Shown here in pieces: positions 18,838-27,673 of a stretch of 64,000 bases of DNA. The notes beneath the pieces are model-generated. The model saw only the letters and a program-made list of their open reading frames with translations, made no database searches and was not told the DNA's origin. The translations under genes and the position numbers were made by a program. This stretch comes from Muribaculaceae bacterium (lineage in GTDB: Bacteria; Bacteroidota; Bacteroidia; Bacteroidales; Muribaculaceae): positions 1 to 64,000 of the forward strand of contig JAFSCJ010000003.1 in NCBI GenBank assembly GCA_017436845.1, given 5' to 3'. The first letter of the stretch is position 1. Each line of letters opens with the position of its first letter.

Positions 18838-21813
18838 TTAGAATGTAACATCAAGACCCAATACAAATGTCTTAGTAACTGGATAAATACCATATCCAAG
18901 ACCATCTACACCACGTTCAGGATCCCAGAAATTAACATCATGGAATGTATATAGATTCATTCCTGTTGCATAAACTCTCACATTATCCATTCCTGCTTTT
19001 TTGATAAGTTTTTTAGGCAATGTATATGATAGTGTAACATCTTTGATGCGGAAATAATCGCCATCTTCCAACCAACGGTCAGAACTCATTGAGTTAGAGC
19101 TTGTAGTGTTACCTGCGATTGGTTTTGGATTACATCCTGTATCTCCAGGTTTTTTCCAATAGTTAAGAGCTGAAGTCATTTGATTCATGCTCATTTGTGT
19201 ACCATCACTATTCAAGTAAGAATATTCAGCACCGATATATACTTTATTTCCGGTTTTGAATTCACCTAATACGCTTAGACTAAAGTCTTTCCATGTAACT
19301 GTTGTATTGATACCACCCGTAAATTTAGGCTCAGGGCTTCCGCAATAATACCAACGAGCATCGCTATAGTTGTTAGTTAATTTACCATCTTCAGTTACCC
19401 AAAGAGCTTCACCATTAACAGGATTTACTCCATAATAGTCTTTCAAGTAGAATGTGTACATTCCCTCTCCAACGACATGACGTAAGCGACTGTCTCCTGA
19501 ATAAGAAAGGAATTCTTCACCAGCAAGTTCAAGAATTTTTGTTTTGTTGTGAGATAAATTAAATCCTACATTCCATGACCAATCTTTATTACGAAGAATA
19601 TTAACATCTACTTGCAATTCAACACCTGTATTGCGCATTGAACCAATATTGTCAAGCACCGAGTTGAAACCTGTTGTAGAAGATTGAGTTCTTGTCAAAA
19701 GCATGTCGGTAGTTTTACGAGTATAGAAATCGATAGTACCTGTTACTCTATCGAAGAAACCAAAATCAATACCTACGTTAAATGATTTATTCTTTTCCCA
19801 TGACAAATCAGGATTAGCCGGAGTTGATGGAACAAGACCATTCACACCATTATAGTAAGAAGAAGCGTAAACACCATAGTGAGCATAGTTTCCAATTCCA
19901 TCATTACCATTGATACCATAGCTTACGCGCAATTTAGCCAAATTCAACCATGTGTAATCTCTCAAGAATGCTTCATTATGAGCATTCCATGATGCACCAA
20001 GTGCATAGAAGAAGCCCCATTGCTTGTTAGACCCAAATTTAGAGCTACCATCATAACGACCTGACAATTGCAAGAAATAGCGAGAATCATAACTATAATC
20101 AAGAATACCAAGGAATGACAATAGTGTTGATGTTGAATTGCTATATCCTACTTCATAGTTGGCACCTGAAGAATGATATGGTATTTCAGGATTTAATGTA
20201 TCAGAATATCCATAGTATTGATATCCATAGTCATGAGTAGCTTCTTGACCAAGCAATACGCGCAAATTGTGTACATCATTGTAAACATCCTGCCATGTAG
20301 CAGTATTTGATGTAGTTAATGTGCGGTAAGTAGTATTTGTTGATTGAAGCACAGGATATCCTGTAGAATAATTACTTGCTTCTTGTGACCAATAGCGACG
20401 ACCTTCCTTAAATTTCATCTCAGCACCATTATTTGAACGAAGGGTTAATTGACGAATAGGTTTATATTCTAAGTACATGCTACCTTGAATATTATATGTC
20501 TTTTCCCATTGTTCATCATACTCAGCAGTTGCACGAGGGTTAGTATATGAATTTTCAGGGATATTTGTGTTATGATTACCCATTTCATCATAAGCAGGAG
20601 TCCATGGCAACATGGTCATACCGGCAAATGCAGGGTTTGAATAATACAATGATTGCATTGGTATATCTTCAGAATATGTATACCCAAGATTTAAGCGAGC
20701 ACCTGTCTTAAGATATTTACTCAACTCATGATCAACATTGAAACGAGCTCCAATTTTATTATAATCGACACCATAATAGATACCTTGATTATCGTGATAA
20801 TTCAAAGAACTATAATAGTTTGTTTTGTCGTTACCTCCTGAAGCGTTGATTTCATACTCTTGCATCTTACCAAGACGAGTAAAATGATCCATCCAATTTG
20901 TTTGCTCTTTAGCAAGCAAAGAATATGGGCGATAATATGAAGCTCCTACTGTTGGGTCATCAGGGTTTTTGCCAGCATTAATAACAGCATCACGTTGATA
21001 TTGAAGCAACTCTTGCCCCGACATAACTCCTACATTGTTGTCATTTGCCAATGTTGAGAGACCGAAACGCGCGCGTACATTAAATGTACTCTTGCCTGAT
21101 TTGCCACTTTTTGTTGTGATCAAAATAACCCCATTGGCAGCACGAGAACCATAAACACTTGCAGCTGCAGCATCTTTCAACACTGTAATATTTTCAATGT
21201 CGTTAGGATTGATTGCAGCAATAGCATTGTTAGTGTTTACAAGATCAGCTTCATCTCCACTTGATACAGGAATACCATCAACAACATACAATGGACCATT
21301 CCCTGCATTAATAGAAGATGTACCACGAATACGAATGCTTGTAGATGATCCCGGTTGTCCTGATGATTGTGTAATCATCACACCTGCCATTTTTCCTGAA
21401 AGCATCTTGTCAATAGATGTTGCGGGAATATCAGCAATTTCATCTGCATTTAATGTTGTGATGGCACCTGTTTTAGCTTCGCGCTTTTGGCTACCATAAC
21501 CAACAACAATAACATCATCAAGAGTATTATCACTACTCTCTAATGTGATAAGCATATTATCACTCACGTTTACTGTCTTTGTGGCCATACCCACATAAGA
21601 AACTTTAATTTGCTTAACATTGTCATTAATGTTAAGCACAAAACCACCATCAAAGTCAGTAGCGACACCATTGCCTCCACCTATAGGCAACACAGTAGCC
21701 CCAATCATAGGCTCATTGTCACTTGCGTTAACTACCTTTCCACGCACTGTGCGAGCGTCAGCGGCAAAAGCGATGGTACAAACTGCGATTAAAAAGAATA
21801 ACAGCTTTCTCAT
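18838..21813 (-). CDS. SusC/RagA-family TonB-dependent transporter, copy A
   Basis: 991 aa. Signal peptide to about residue 20 (ADA|RT). A carboxypeptidase-regulatory-like domain follows (about 22-95) with MIGATVLPIGGGNGVATD, then a TonB-box and plug region (VIVVGYGSQKREAKTGAI, IRIRGTSSINAGNGPLYVVDG, VLKDAAAASVYGSRAANGVI) and a 22-strand-type barrel ending in FVLGLDVTF. It imports the substrate captured by SusD, using TonB energy. Its N-terminal domain is unusually close to that of copy B at the DNA level (21641-21711 against 22232-22302, inverted). No ECF sigma or anti-sigma gene lies beside it. Confidence 0.94.
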   Translation of the reverse strand: MRKLLFFLIAVCTIAFAADARTVRGKVVNASDNEPMIGATVLPIGGGNGVATDFDGGFVLNINDNVKQIKVSYVGMATKTVNVSDNMLITLESSDNTLDDVIVVGYGSQKREAKTGAITTLNADEIADIPATSIDKMLSGKMAGVMITQSSGQPGSSTSIRIRGTSSINAGNGPLYVVDGIPVSSGDEADLVNTNNAIAAINPNDIENITVLKDAAAASVYGSRAANGVILITTKSGKSGKSTFNVRARFGLSTLANDNNVGVMSGQELLQYQRDAVINAGKNPDDPTVGASYYRPYSLLAKEQTNWMDHFTRLGKMQEYEINASGGNDKTNYYSSLNYHDNQGIYYGVDYNKIGARFNVDHELSKYLKTGARLNLGYTYSEDIPMQSLYYSNPAFAGMTMLPWTPAYDEMGNHNTNIPENSYTNPRATAEYDEQWEKTYNIQGSMYLEYKPIRQLTLRSNNGAEMKFKEGRRYWSQEASNYSTGYPVLQSTNTTYRTLTTSNTATWQDVYNDVHNLRVLLGQEATHDYGYQYYGYSDTLNPEIPYHSSGANYEVGYSNSTSTLLSFLGILDYSYDSRYFLQLSGRYDGSSKFGSNKQWGFFYALGASWNAHNEAFLRDYTWLNLAKLRVSYGINGNDGIGNYAHYGVYASSYYNGVNGLVPSTPANPDLSWEKNKSFNVGIDFGFFDRVTGTIDFYTRKTTDMLLTRTQSSTTGFNSVLDNIGSMRNTGVELQVDVNILRNKDWSWNVGFNLSHNKTKILELAGEEFLSYSGDSRLRHVVGEGMYTFYLKDYYGVNPVNGEALWVTEDGKLTNNYSDARWYYCGSPEPKFTGGINTTVTWKDFSLSVLGEFKTGNKVYIGAEYSYLNSDGTQMSMNQMTSALNYWKKPGDTGCNPKPIAGNTTSSNSMSSDRWLEDGDYFRIKDVTLSYTLPKKLIKKAGMDNVRVYATGMNLYTFHDVNFWDPERGVDGLGYGIYPVTKTFVLGLDVTF

Positions 21814-21870
21814 AGTTTTACATAAAAATTAAACATATATTATTTACTCTCTTTCTATTTATAATTTGTG

Positions 21871-21892
21871 CAATCTCTTGCTAAGAGATTTC
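21871..21892 (-). repeat. 22-bp inverted repeat, left copy (leader of SusC copy A)
   Basis: This is the exact reverse complement of 22046-22067. The repeat itself folds: arms AATCTCTT and AAGAGATT close a GCT loop, and on this side the flanks TTGTG and CACAA extend the palindrome. It falls at the expected 5' end of the minus-operon mRNA, 79 nt before the SusC ATG when counted from 21892. Confidence 0.9.
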
Positions 21893-22045
21893 ACAACTAT
21901 ACAATTGCCTAATTTTTAAGTAGTAACACGCGTGCTCTGCTGTAAAATATCAAATTTTAGATTTTGGCAAAATGTTAAATCTGGAGAAAAAATGCTTTCA
22001 TTTGTTTATAATAAGAGAATTTATACTATCTTTGCAATTTGATAT
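21893..22045. promoter_or_regulatory. Candidate invertible promoter segment between the two SusCD operons
   Basis: These 153 bp lie between exact 22-bp inverted repeats. A -33 TTTG at 22001-22004 and a -7 TATCTTTGC at 22027-22035 (22-nt spacer) point to the plus operon, with a start near 22041, right at the right repeat. Facing left there is only TATAGTTG, one mismatch from TAnnTTTG, without a TTTG at proper distance. Inversion would turn the good promoter to the minus operon with the same geometry. The repeats and promoter are seen; inversion is inferred. Otherwise the region is an ordinary divergent promoter with duplicated leader hairpins. Confidence 0.55.
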
Positions 22046-22067
22046 GAAATCTCTTAGCAAGAGATTG
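22046..22067 (+). repeat. 22-bp inverted repeat, right copy (leader of SusC copy B)
   Basis: Exact reverse complement of 21871-21892 and itself an 8-bp hairpin with a 3-nt loop. It begins about 5 nt after the predicted transcription start and 81 nt before the SusC copy B ATG. The leader beyond it (CAAATTAAGAATGGAAGAAAG) resembles the opposite leader. Confidence 0.9.
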
Positions 22068-22126
22068 CAAATTAAGAATGGAAGAAAGTTTATTTAATAT
22101 TAATGTATGTCTAATTTAAATTAAGT

Positions 22127-25093
22127 ATGAAAAAGCTGTTTCTATTACTTTTGACAGTCTTGACTATTTCTCTTAGTGCATATGCGCAAAAGAAGGTGTC
22201 GGGTACTGTAATTGATGCCGGAACAGGTGAACCTCTAATTGGTGCGACTGTTTTGCCGGTAGGTGGAGGCAATGGTGTGGCAACTGACCTTGATGGTAAG
22301 TTTACATTGACAGTTCCATCTAAAGTGACTCAGATTAATGTGTCTTATGTGGGTATGCAATCTCAAACTGTTGCTATCTCAGAAAACATGACCATTGCTC
22401 TTGCAGTAAATAACACAACTCTTGATGAGGTAGTTGTAACCGGTTATGGTTCTGCTCGTAAACTTGGTTCTATCGTAGGTTCTGTAACTGCTGTTAGTGG
22501 TGATATCGTAGAAAATTCTCCGGTAGCTAACATCGGTGACGCTCTTCAAGGGCAAGTTGCCGGTCTTCAAGTATTCACTTCAAGTGGTGAGCCAAGTAGC
22601 TCTGCAAGTATGCGTATTCGTGGTGTCAGCTCAATTAACAGTAGCTCTGAACCATTGTTTATCCTTGATGGTTCTCCAATTTCATCAGGCGCATTTACTG
22701 CATTGAACCCTAACGATATTGAAACAATGACAGTATTGAAAGATGCGTCAGCAACAGCTATCTATGGTTCTCGTGCTGCTAATGGTGTTGTAATCTTGAC
22801 AACTAAAAAAGGTAAACGTGGACAAAAAGCAAAAGTTCAAGTTAGCGCTCAATATGGTATCTCTAAAATGACAGGTGACCGTATGGATATGATGAACGCT
22901 GAAGAATGGTTGAACTTCCAAGAAATGCTTGACCCATCAATGAAAAATAATGCAGCATTCCAAGCTGAAAAACAATTCTATATTGATAATGGTATTTCTA
23001 CTGACTGGGCTGATGTATTTTTTGGCGGATCTGCTCCAATGCAACAATATGATCTTAGCATCACTGGCGGTACTGAAGCATTGAACTATTACCTATCATT
23101 CAGCCACTATGATGCAGATGGTATTATGGACGACTCTAATCTACGTCGTGAAACTTTGCGCTCAAACATTGATGCAAGCATCAACCAATGGATTCGCGTA
23201 GGTGCAAACTTGAGCTTGTCTTATCAAAAATATATTACAGCAGCGTTTGGCAATACTGCTAACTCTGTATATAACAAAGCATACGCATCTCGTATCTATC
23301 GTCCTGACCAATCTTACTATGAAATTCTTCGTAATGAAGATGGCTCATTTGCCGGATATGGTGATCGTCTTGACTATTTTGATAAACTTGGTTACTATAA
23401 CCCATATTATTTGTCAGAAATTCAACCAGGTCACAAAGATATGGTTCGTATAAATGGAGGTACATTTATTAACCTTAACCCTATCAAAGGTTTGAATATC
23501 CGAGCAGCACAAGGTGTTGAAGCATTTGACTATCGTTCATCAGGTGTAGCACTTCCTACAGGCCCATTTGAAGGTAACGGTTCTGCAAGCGAATCTTTCC
23601 AACGTTACTATCAATTCACTTATACTAATACTGCTGAATATCGTTTCAACATTGAAAAATTGCACAATGTTACTCTTTTGGCAGGTCAAGAATCTATCAT
23701 TACTAAGAATGAATCATTTGGTGTAAGTGTAGATGGTTTGACTGATACTCGTCTTATGTTGATGAGCTCAGCTTCAATCCCAACTCTTCCTTCTCACAGC
23801 AAATATGACAAAGTATTTAACTCATTCTTTGGAACATTAAGCTACAATTATGATGAAAAATACTTTGCCGACTTTACATTCCGTCGTGACGGGTCTTCAT
23901 TGTTTGCTAAGAATAAACAATGGGGTAACTTCTGGTCAGCAGGTGCTATGTGGAATATCAAGAAAGAAGAATTCATGAAAGACCTTACTTGGCTTAATGC
24001 ATTGCAATTCAAAGCAAGCTATGGTTTGATTGGTAACTCTTCAGGTCTTGACCCATATATGTCTCTTGGTCTTATCGGTGACGGCCCATTGTATAATGGC
24101 GTAGGCGGTACAGCTATTGCTAACTCTGCTAACCCTGACTTGACTTGGGAGGTTGTTAAATCAACTAACTTAGGTATTAGTGCACGTGTATTGGATCGCG
24201 TAAGTGTAGATCTTGAATACTACAACCGTTTGACAGAAGATATGTTGATGGATATTCCTTATTCATTTACAACAGGTTTCTCTTCAGGATGGGGTAACGT
24301 AGCAAGTATGCGCAACCGTGGTTTCGATGCTACAGTTAATGTTGATATCTTCAAAAATTTCTATGGTGTTGACTGGAGTGTATCAGCAAACATTAACTAC
24401 AACCAAAACGAAATTACAGAATTGTTCAACGGCCGTGACGAATATGTATTGGCTAACACTGGTTTGAAACTTCAAGTAGGTAAACCTTATGGTGAATATT
24501 TCTATACTCGTTGGGCAGGTGTTGACCCACGCGATGGTTACAACATGTGGAAAGACAAAAACGGTAACTTGACAAAAGTATTCTCTGAAGATGATGCAGT
24601 ATTTACAGGAAAACAACGTTACGCTCCATGGTCAGGTGGTCTTGGAACTCGCGTAAGCTGGAAAGGTATCACTGTAAGCGCTGACTTCTCATTCATGCTT
24701 GGTCAACACTTGATTAACAATGAACGTTGGTTCGTTGAAAACCCACAATTTGCATCTAAAAATAACCAAACTACTAAGATGTTTACAATGTGGCAAAAAC
24801 CAGGTGATATCACAGAAATTTCAACTCCTGAATCACCAATGCAATTTGATACTCACTTGCTTGAAGATGCTTCATTCATGCGTATGAAGAACTTGACAGT
24901 AAGCTATAATCTTCCTCAAAACATTATCCGTAAAACAGGATTTGTTGAAGGATGTAAAGTATTCTTTATCGGACGTAACTTGTGGACAATTACTGACTAT
25001 CAAGGTTATGACCCTGAAGTTGATAACAACGTTCAACTTGGTAACTATCCTAATACTAAACAAGTTTCTTTCGGTCTTGAGTTAACATTCTAA
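22127..25093 (+). CDS. SusC/RagA-family TonB-dependent transporter, copy B
   Basis: 988 aa. Signal peptide to about residue 20 (AYA|QK). The regulatory-like domain (about 22-95) has LIGATVLPVGGGNGVATD. The plug follows (VVVTGYGSARKLGSIVG, MRIRGVSSINSSSEPLFILDG, VLKDASATAIYGSRAANGVV) and a barrel ends in VSFGLELTF. It is paralogous to copy A and heads the plus operon behind the stronger promoter. The codon choice is strongly biased (many CGT, GGT, AAC), which suggests high expression. Substrate is inferred to be peptide because the operon encodes a C10 peptidase and no glycan enzyme. Confidence 0.94.
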   Translation: MKKLFLLLLTVLTISLSAYAQKKVSGTVIDAGTGEPLIGATVLPVGGGNGVATDLDGKFTLTVPSKVTQINVSYVGMQSQTVAISENMTIALAVNNTTLDEVVVTGYGSARKLGSIVGSVTAVSGDIVENSPVANIGDALQGQVAGLQVFTSSGEPSSSASMRIRGVSSINSSSEPLFILDGSPISSGAFTALNPNDIETMTVLKDASATAIYGSRAANGVVILTTKKGKRGQKAKVQVSAQYGISKMTGDRMDMMNAEEWLNFQEMLDPSMKNNAAFQAEKQFYIDNGISTDWADVFFGGSAPMQQYDLSITGGTEALNYYLSFSHYDADGIMDDSNLRRETLRSNIDASINQWIRVGANLSLSYQKYITAAFGNTANSVYNKAYASRIYRPDQSYYEILRNEDGSFAGYGDRLDYFDKLGYYNPYYLSEIQPGHKDMVRINGGTFINLNPIKGLNIRAAQGVEAFDYRSSGVALPTGPFEGNGSASESFQRYYQFTYTNTAEYRFNIEKLHNVTLLAGQESIITKNESFGVSVDGLTDTRLMLMSSASIPTLPSHSKYDKVFNSFFGTLSYNYDEKYFADFTFRRDGSSLFAKNKQWGNFWSAGAMWNIKKEEFMKDLTWLNALQFKASYGLIGNSSGLDPYMSLGLIGDGPLYNGVGGTAIANSANPDLTWEVVKSTNLGISARVLDRVSVDLEYYNRLTEDMLMDIPYSFTTGFSSGWGNVASMRNRGFDATVNVDIFKNFYGVDWSVSANINYNQNEITELFNGRDEYVLANTGLKLQVGKPYGEYFYTRWAGVDPRDGYNMWKDKNGNLTKVFSEDDAVFTGKQRYAPWSGGLGTRVSWKGITVSADFSFMLGQHLINNERWFVENPQFASKNNQTTKMFTMWQKPGDITEISTPESPMQFDTHLLEDASFMRMKNLTVSYNLPQNIIRKTGFVEGCKVFFIGRNLWTITDYQGYDPEVDNNVQLGNYPNTKQVSFGLELTF

Positions 25094-25120
25094 TTACTAA
25101 CACAAAAGAGATAAAAGGAA

Positions 25121-26683
25121 ATGAAAAAACTAAATATTTTTGCAGCTTCTCTGATTGCGTTGGGACTATTTTCCTGCGACATGGATAAATATCCCTATGA
25201 TGCATTGGAAGAATCTACATACATGACAACTATGAATGACTTCGCTAATGCAAGAGTAGGTCTTTACTCTTACTATAGAAGTCTTACAACCGGTGGTTAT
25301 ATCTTGACACCGGAAATCCAAGCCGATGATTTTAATGCAGTTTCAGGCTTTTCAAACATTTATGGCAACTCCTACCGTTGGGATTTCCAATCAACAGATG
25401 GAAATATTGAAGCTATATGGTCGGCTTATTATGCTCACATAGCACGTGCCAATTATTATATTGACAGCTATACCAAGATTGTAGAAGGTGAAAACACATT
25501 CACAGAAGAAGAAATTGCTACTCTTGGTGCATACGTAGCTGAAGCTTATTTCACTCGTGCTAATGCTTATTTGACATTGGCAGGTTATTTCTGTAAAGGT
25601 TATGATGACGCTACAGCTGAAACAGATTTAGGATTGCCGTTGCAATTGACTTATGCTCCTTCTTCTGATGCTTCAACTTATCCCGGTCGTTCATCGTTGA
25701 AAGCAACTTATGCTCAAATCATGAGCGATATTGCTGAGGCAGAACGTTTGATTAATCCAAATTTGATTTTGTCAAAAGATCAAAAAGCATTGAATTACAT
25801 TTCAGCTGATGTTGTAACAGCGTTGAAAGCTCGTGCTGCATTGCAAATGAAAGATTATGCAACAGCTGTTACAGCTTCTACTTCGCTAATCGCATCAGGC
25901 AATTATCCTTTGATTGATGCAAATACACAAGAAGGCGTTAATGCATTCTATGATTTGTGGGAATTTGACGAAGGTACTGAAGTAATGTGGCAAATTTACT
26001 TGTCTCCTGACGAGCTTGGTTCAGCTACCGGAACAACTTTCTGGGGTCAATACAAAGAAAGCGATCCAAGCCAACAAGTTATGGATTATATCCCATCTCA
26101 AAATTTGGTTGATTTGTATGACGTGAATGATATTCGTTTGTATACATTCTTTGCTCCATTTACTTTGACTGTTGCAACAGGCGCACAAGGTAATATCTAT
26201 GTATTCAACAAATATCCGGGTAACCCGGAATTGAATGCAAGCCTAAATGTTGATGATCACTATACCAACTATCCAAAACCATTCCGCATTTCAGAACAAT
26301 ATCTAATTGCCGCTGAAGCTTATGCAGGAAGCAAAAATTTGGGCAAGGCAAGTGAATACTTGAATGCGTTGAAATCAAAACGTATACTTGGTTATCAAGC
26401 CAATAATTATTCAGATGAGGTTACTTTCATGTCAGCACTTCAAGATGAACGTCACAGAGAGTTGGTAGGTGAAGGTTTCCGTCTTGTTGACTTGAAACGT
26501 TGGGGTCTTGGTGTAAATCGTGGTAATGCTCCACAAAATGCAAATCTTGTACTTTTCCCGGGAGCTGAAACTACAACTGCTCTAAATAAAGCGGCTAACG
26601 ATTTCCGCATGGTATGGCCTATTCCAAAGTCTGAAATGGATGCTAATCCACAACTTAAAGGTCAACAAAACCCCGGTTACTAA
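25121..26683 (+). CDS. SusD/RagB-family surface substrate-binding lipoprotein, copy B
   Basis: 520 aa with lipobox LFSCDMDKYP (Cys19). SusD features include the N-terminal PYDALEESTYMTT region, YVAEAYFTRANAYLTLAGYF (about residues 143-162), ALKARAALQMKDYATAV, FRISEQYLIAAEAYAGSKN, DERHRELVGEGFRLVDLKRWG and the end WPIPKSEMDANPQLKGQQNP. It pairs with the SusC 27 nt upstream. It is clearly longer than copy A, so the binding face may differ. Confidence 0.92.
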   Translation: MKKLNIFAASLIALGLFSCDMDKYPYDALEESTYMTTMNDFANARVGLYSYYRSLTTGGYILTPEIQADDFNAVSGFSNIYGNSYRWDFQSTDGNIEAIWSAYYAHIARANYYIDSYTKIVEGENTFTEEEIATLGAYVAEAYFTRANAYLTLAGYFCKGYDDATAETDLGLPLQLTYAPSSDASTYPGRSSLKATYAQIMSDIAEAERLINPNLILSKDQKALNYISADVVTALKARAALQMKDYATAVTASTSLIASGNYPLIDANTQEGVNAFYDLWEFDEGTEVMWQIYLSPDELGSATGTTFWGQYKESDPSQQVMDYIPSQNLVDLYDVNDIRLYTFFAPFTLTVATGAQGNIYVFNKYPGNPELNASLNVDDHYTNYPKPFRISEQYLIAAEAYAGSKNLGKASEYLNALKSKRILGYQANNYSDEVTFMSALQDERHRELVGEGFRLVDLKRWGLGVNRGNAPQNANLVLFPGAETTTALNKAANDFRMVWPIPKSEMDANPQLKGQQNPGY

Positions 26684-26714
26684 TCTATTTAATCAATAAA
26701 AGACTATTTTAATT

Positions 26715-27593
26715 ATGAAACTAAATAAAATATTTGCACTGATGCTCGCTGCTACAATGTTTACAGCTTGTTCTGATGATGACAAGAGCTGGAACAGCAA
26801 CGATGTAACAGTAAATATGCTTGAAAGCGAAGTTTCCGTTAAGGAAAACAATGGAATATTTAATGTTCCTGTTTCTGTCGACGGTGAAATGAATGGTCCA
26901 GTAGAGGTAACTGTTGAAGTTGCAGAGGCAGGAGCAAATCCAGCTATGGATGATGTTCATTACGTTGTTACAGAAAAAACTATTGTGATTGTTGCTGAAG
27001 ATGGTGTTGGCAATATTGAAATCAGAGCGGTAGATGATGATGAAATCAATGAAGCTCGCACATTTACAGTTACAATTGTAGATGTTAAGGGTGGTGTTGT
27101 CGGTCAAAATGCAACTGCTACTGTTTACCTAAAAGATAATGACTCGGTATTCTATGAAAAATTGCAAGCTAATTGGAAAATGAACGTAACAAGTAAGTAC
27201 GACGGTGCTGTTGCATGGAATACTAAAATCGTTGGTTATCAAGAAGGAGATGCCGGTTATAACAAAACTCTATTTGTAACAGGAGTTCTTGGTTATGATT
27301 TCTGTCAACTTGAATTGAATTATTATTTCGACATGGACACTAAAACAGGCTATGTTGAAATTCCTTTGGGACAAGTTGTTGCAGCTTATGATGCCTCTAA
27401 TGACATCTTTGCTTGTGGTCTGACTCCTGAAGGGAATCTTACACTAAGTGGCTCAGTTAAGGGTACATGGAATGAAGACATGACAGAAATTACATTTGAA
27501 GACAAAGATATTGTGTTCTATGTAATGAATGGTTCTACTGGTGCCGGTCTTGGTCCATTTGACTGGGTTTGGGGTGTCACAATGACTCGTTAA
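26715..27593 (+). CDS. Calx-beta-like surface lipoprotein, copy B
   Basis: 292 aa with lipobox MFTACSDDD (Cys19). Residues about 30-142 match the Calx-beta pattern (VSVKENNGIFNVPVSVDG, DDVHYVVTEKT, NIEIRAVDDDEINEARTFTVTI, VYLKDNDS). The C-terminal half (WKMNVTSKYDGAVAWNTKIV onward) is a second beta domain with acidic loops. Same place and domain order as 16511-17350 in the minus operon, which supports common origin, although the sequences have diverged. It probably serves the surface complex; the ligand is unknown. Confidence 0.68.
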   Translation: MKLNKIFALMLAATMFTACSDDDKSWNSNDVTVNMLESEVSVKENNGIFNVPVSVDGEMNGPVEVTVEVAEAGANPAMDDVHYVVTEKTIVIVAEDGVGNIEIRAVDDDEINEARTFTVTIVDVKGGVVGQNATATVYLKDNDSVFYEKLQANWKMNVTSKYDGAVAWNTKIVGYQEGDAGYNKTLFVTGVLGYDFCQLELNYYFDMDTKTGYVEIPLGQVVAAYDASNDIFACGLTPEGNLTLSGSVKGTWNEDMTEITFEDKDIVFYVMNGSTGAGLGPFDWVWGVTMTR

Positions 27594-27622
27594 TATTCTG
27601 AAAAGATTAAGATTCTATAATT

Positions 27623-27657
27623 AAAGATTGGCACACAAAATGTGTGTGCCAATCTTT
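27623..27657 (+). terminator. Perfect 15-bp hairpin just before the C10 peptidase start (copy B)
   Basis: Arms AAAGATTGGCACACA (27623-27637) and TGTGTGCCAATCTTT (27643-27657) close a 5-nt loop and are followed by one more T and CC. The stem ends 16 nt before the peptidase ATG. Position matches the hairpin at 14760-14807, yet the sequences are unrelated, so structure rather than sequence is kept. Confidence 0.78.
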
Positions 27658-27673
27658 TCCATCTCTATAGTTT

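Noticed and set aside
21871-22067. Insertion-sequence remnant (inverted repeats as transposon ends)
   Set aside because: The segment is 197 bp with promoter elements and no coding remnant or target duplication, and the repeats also lie in homologous leader sequence; switch or leader hairpins explain it better.
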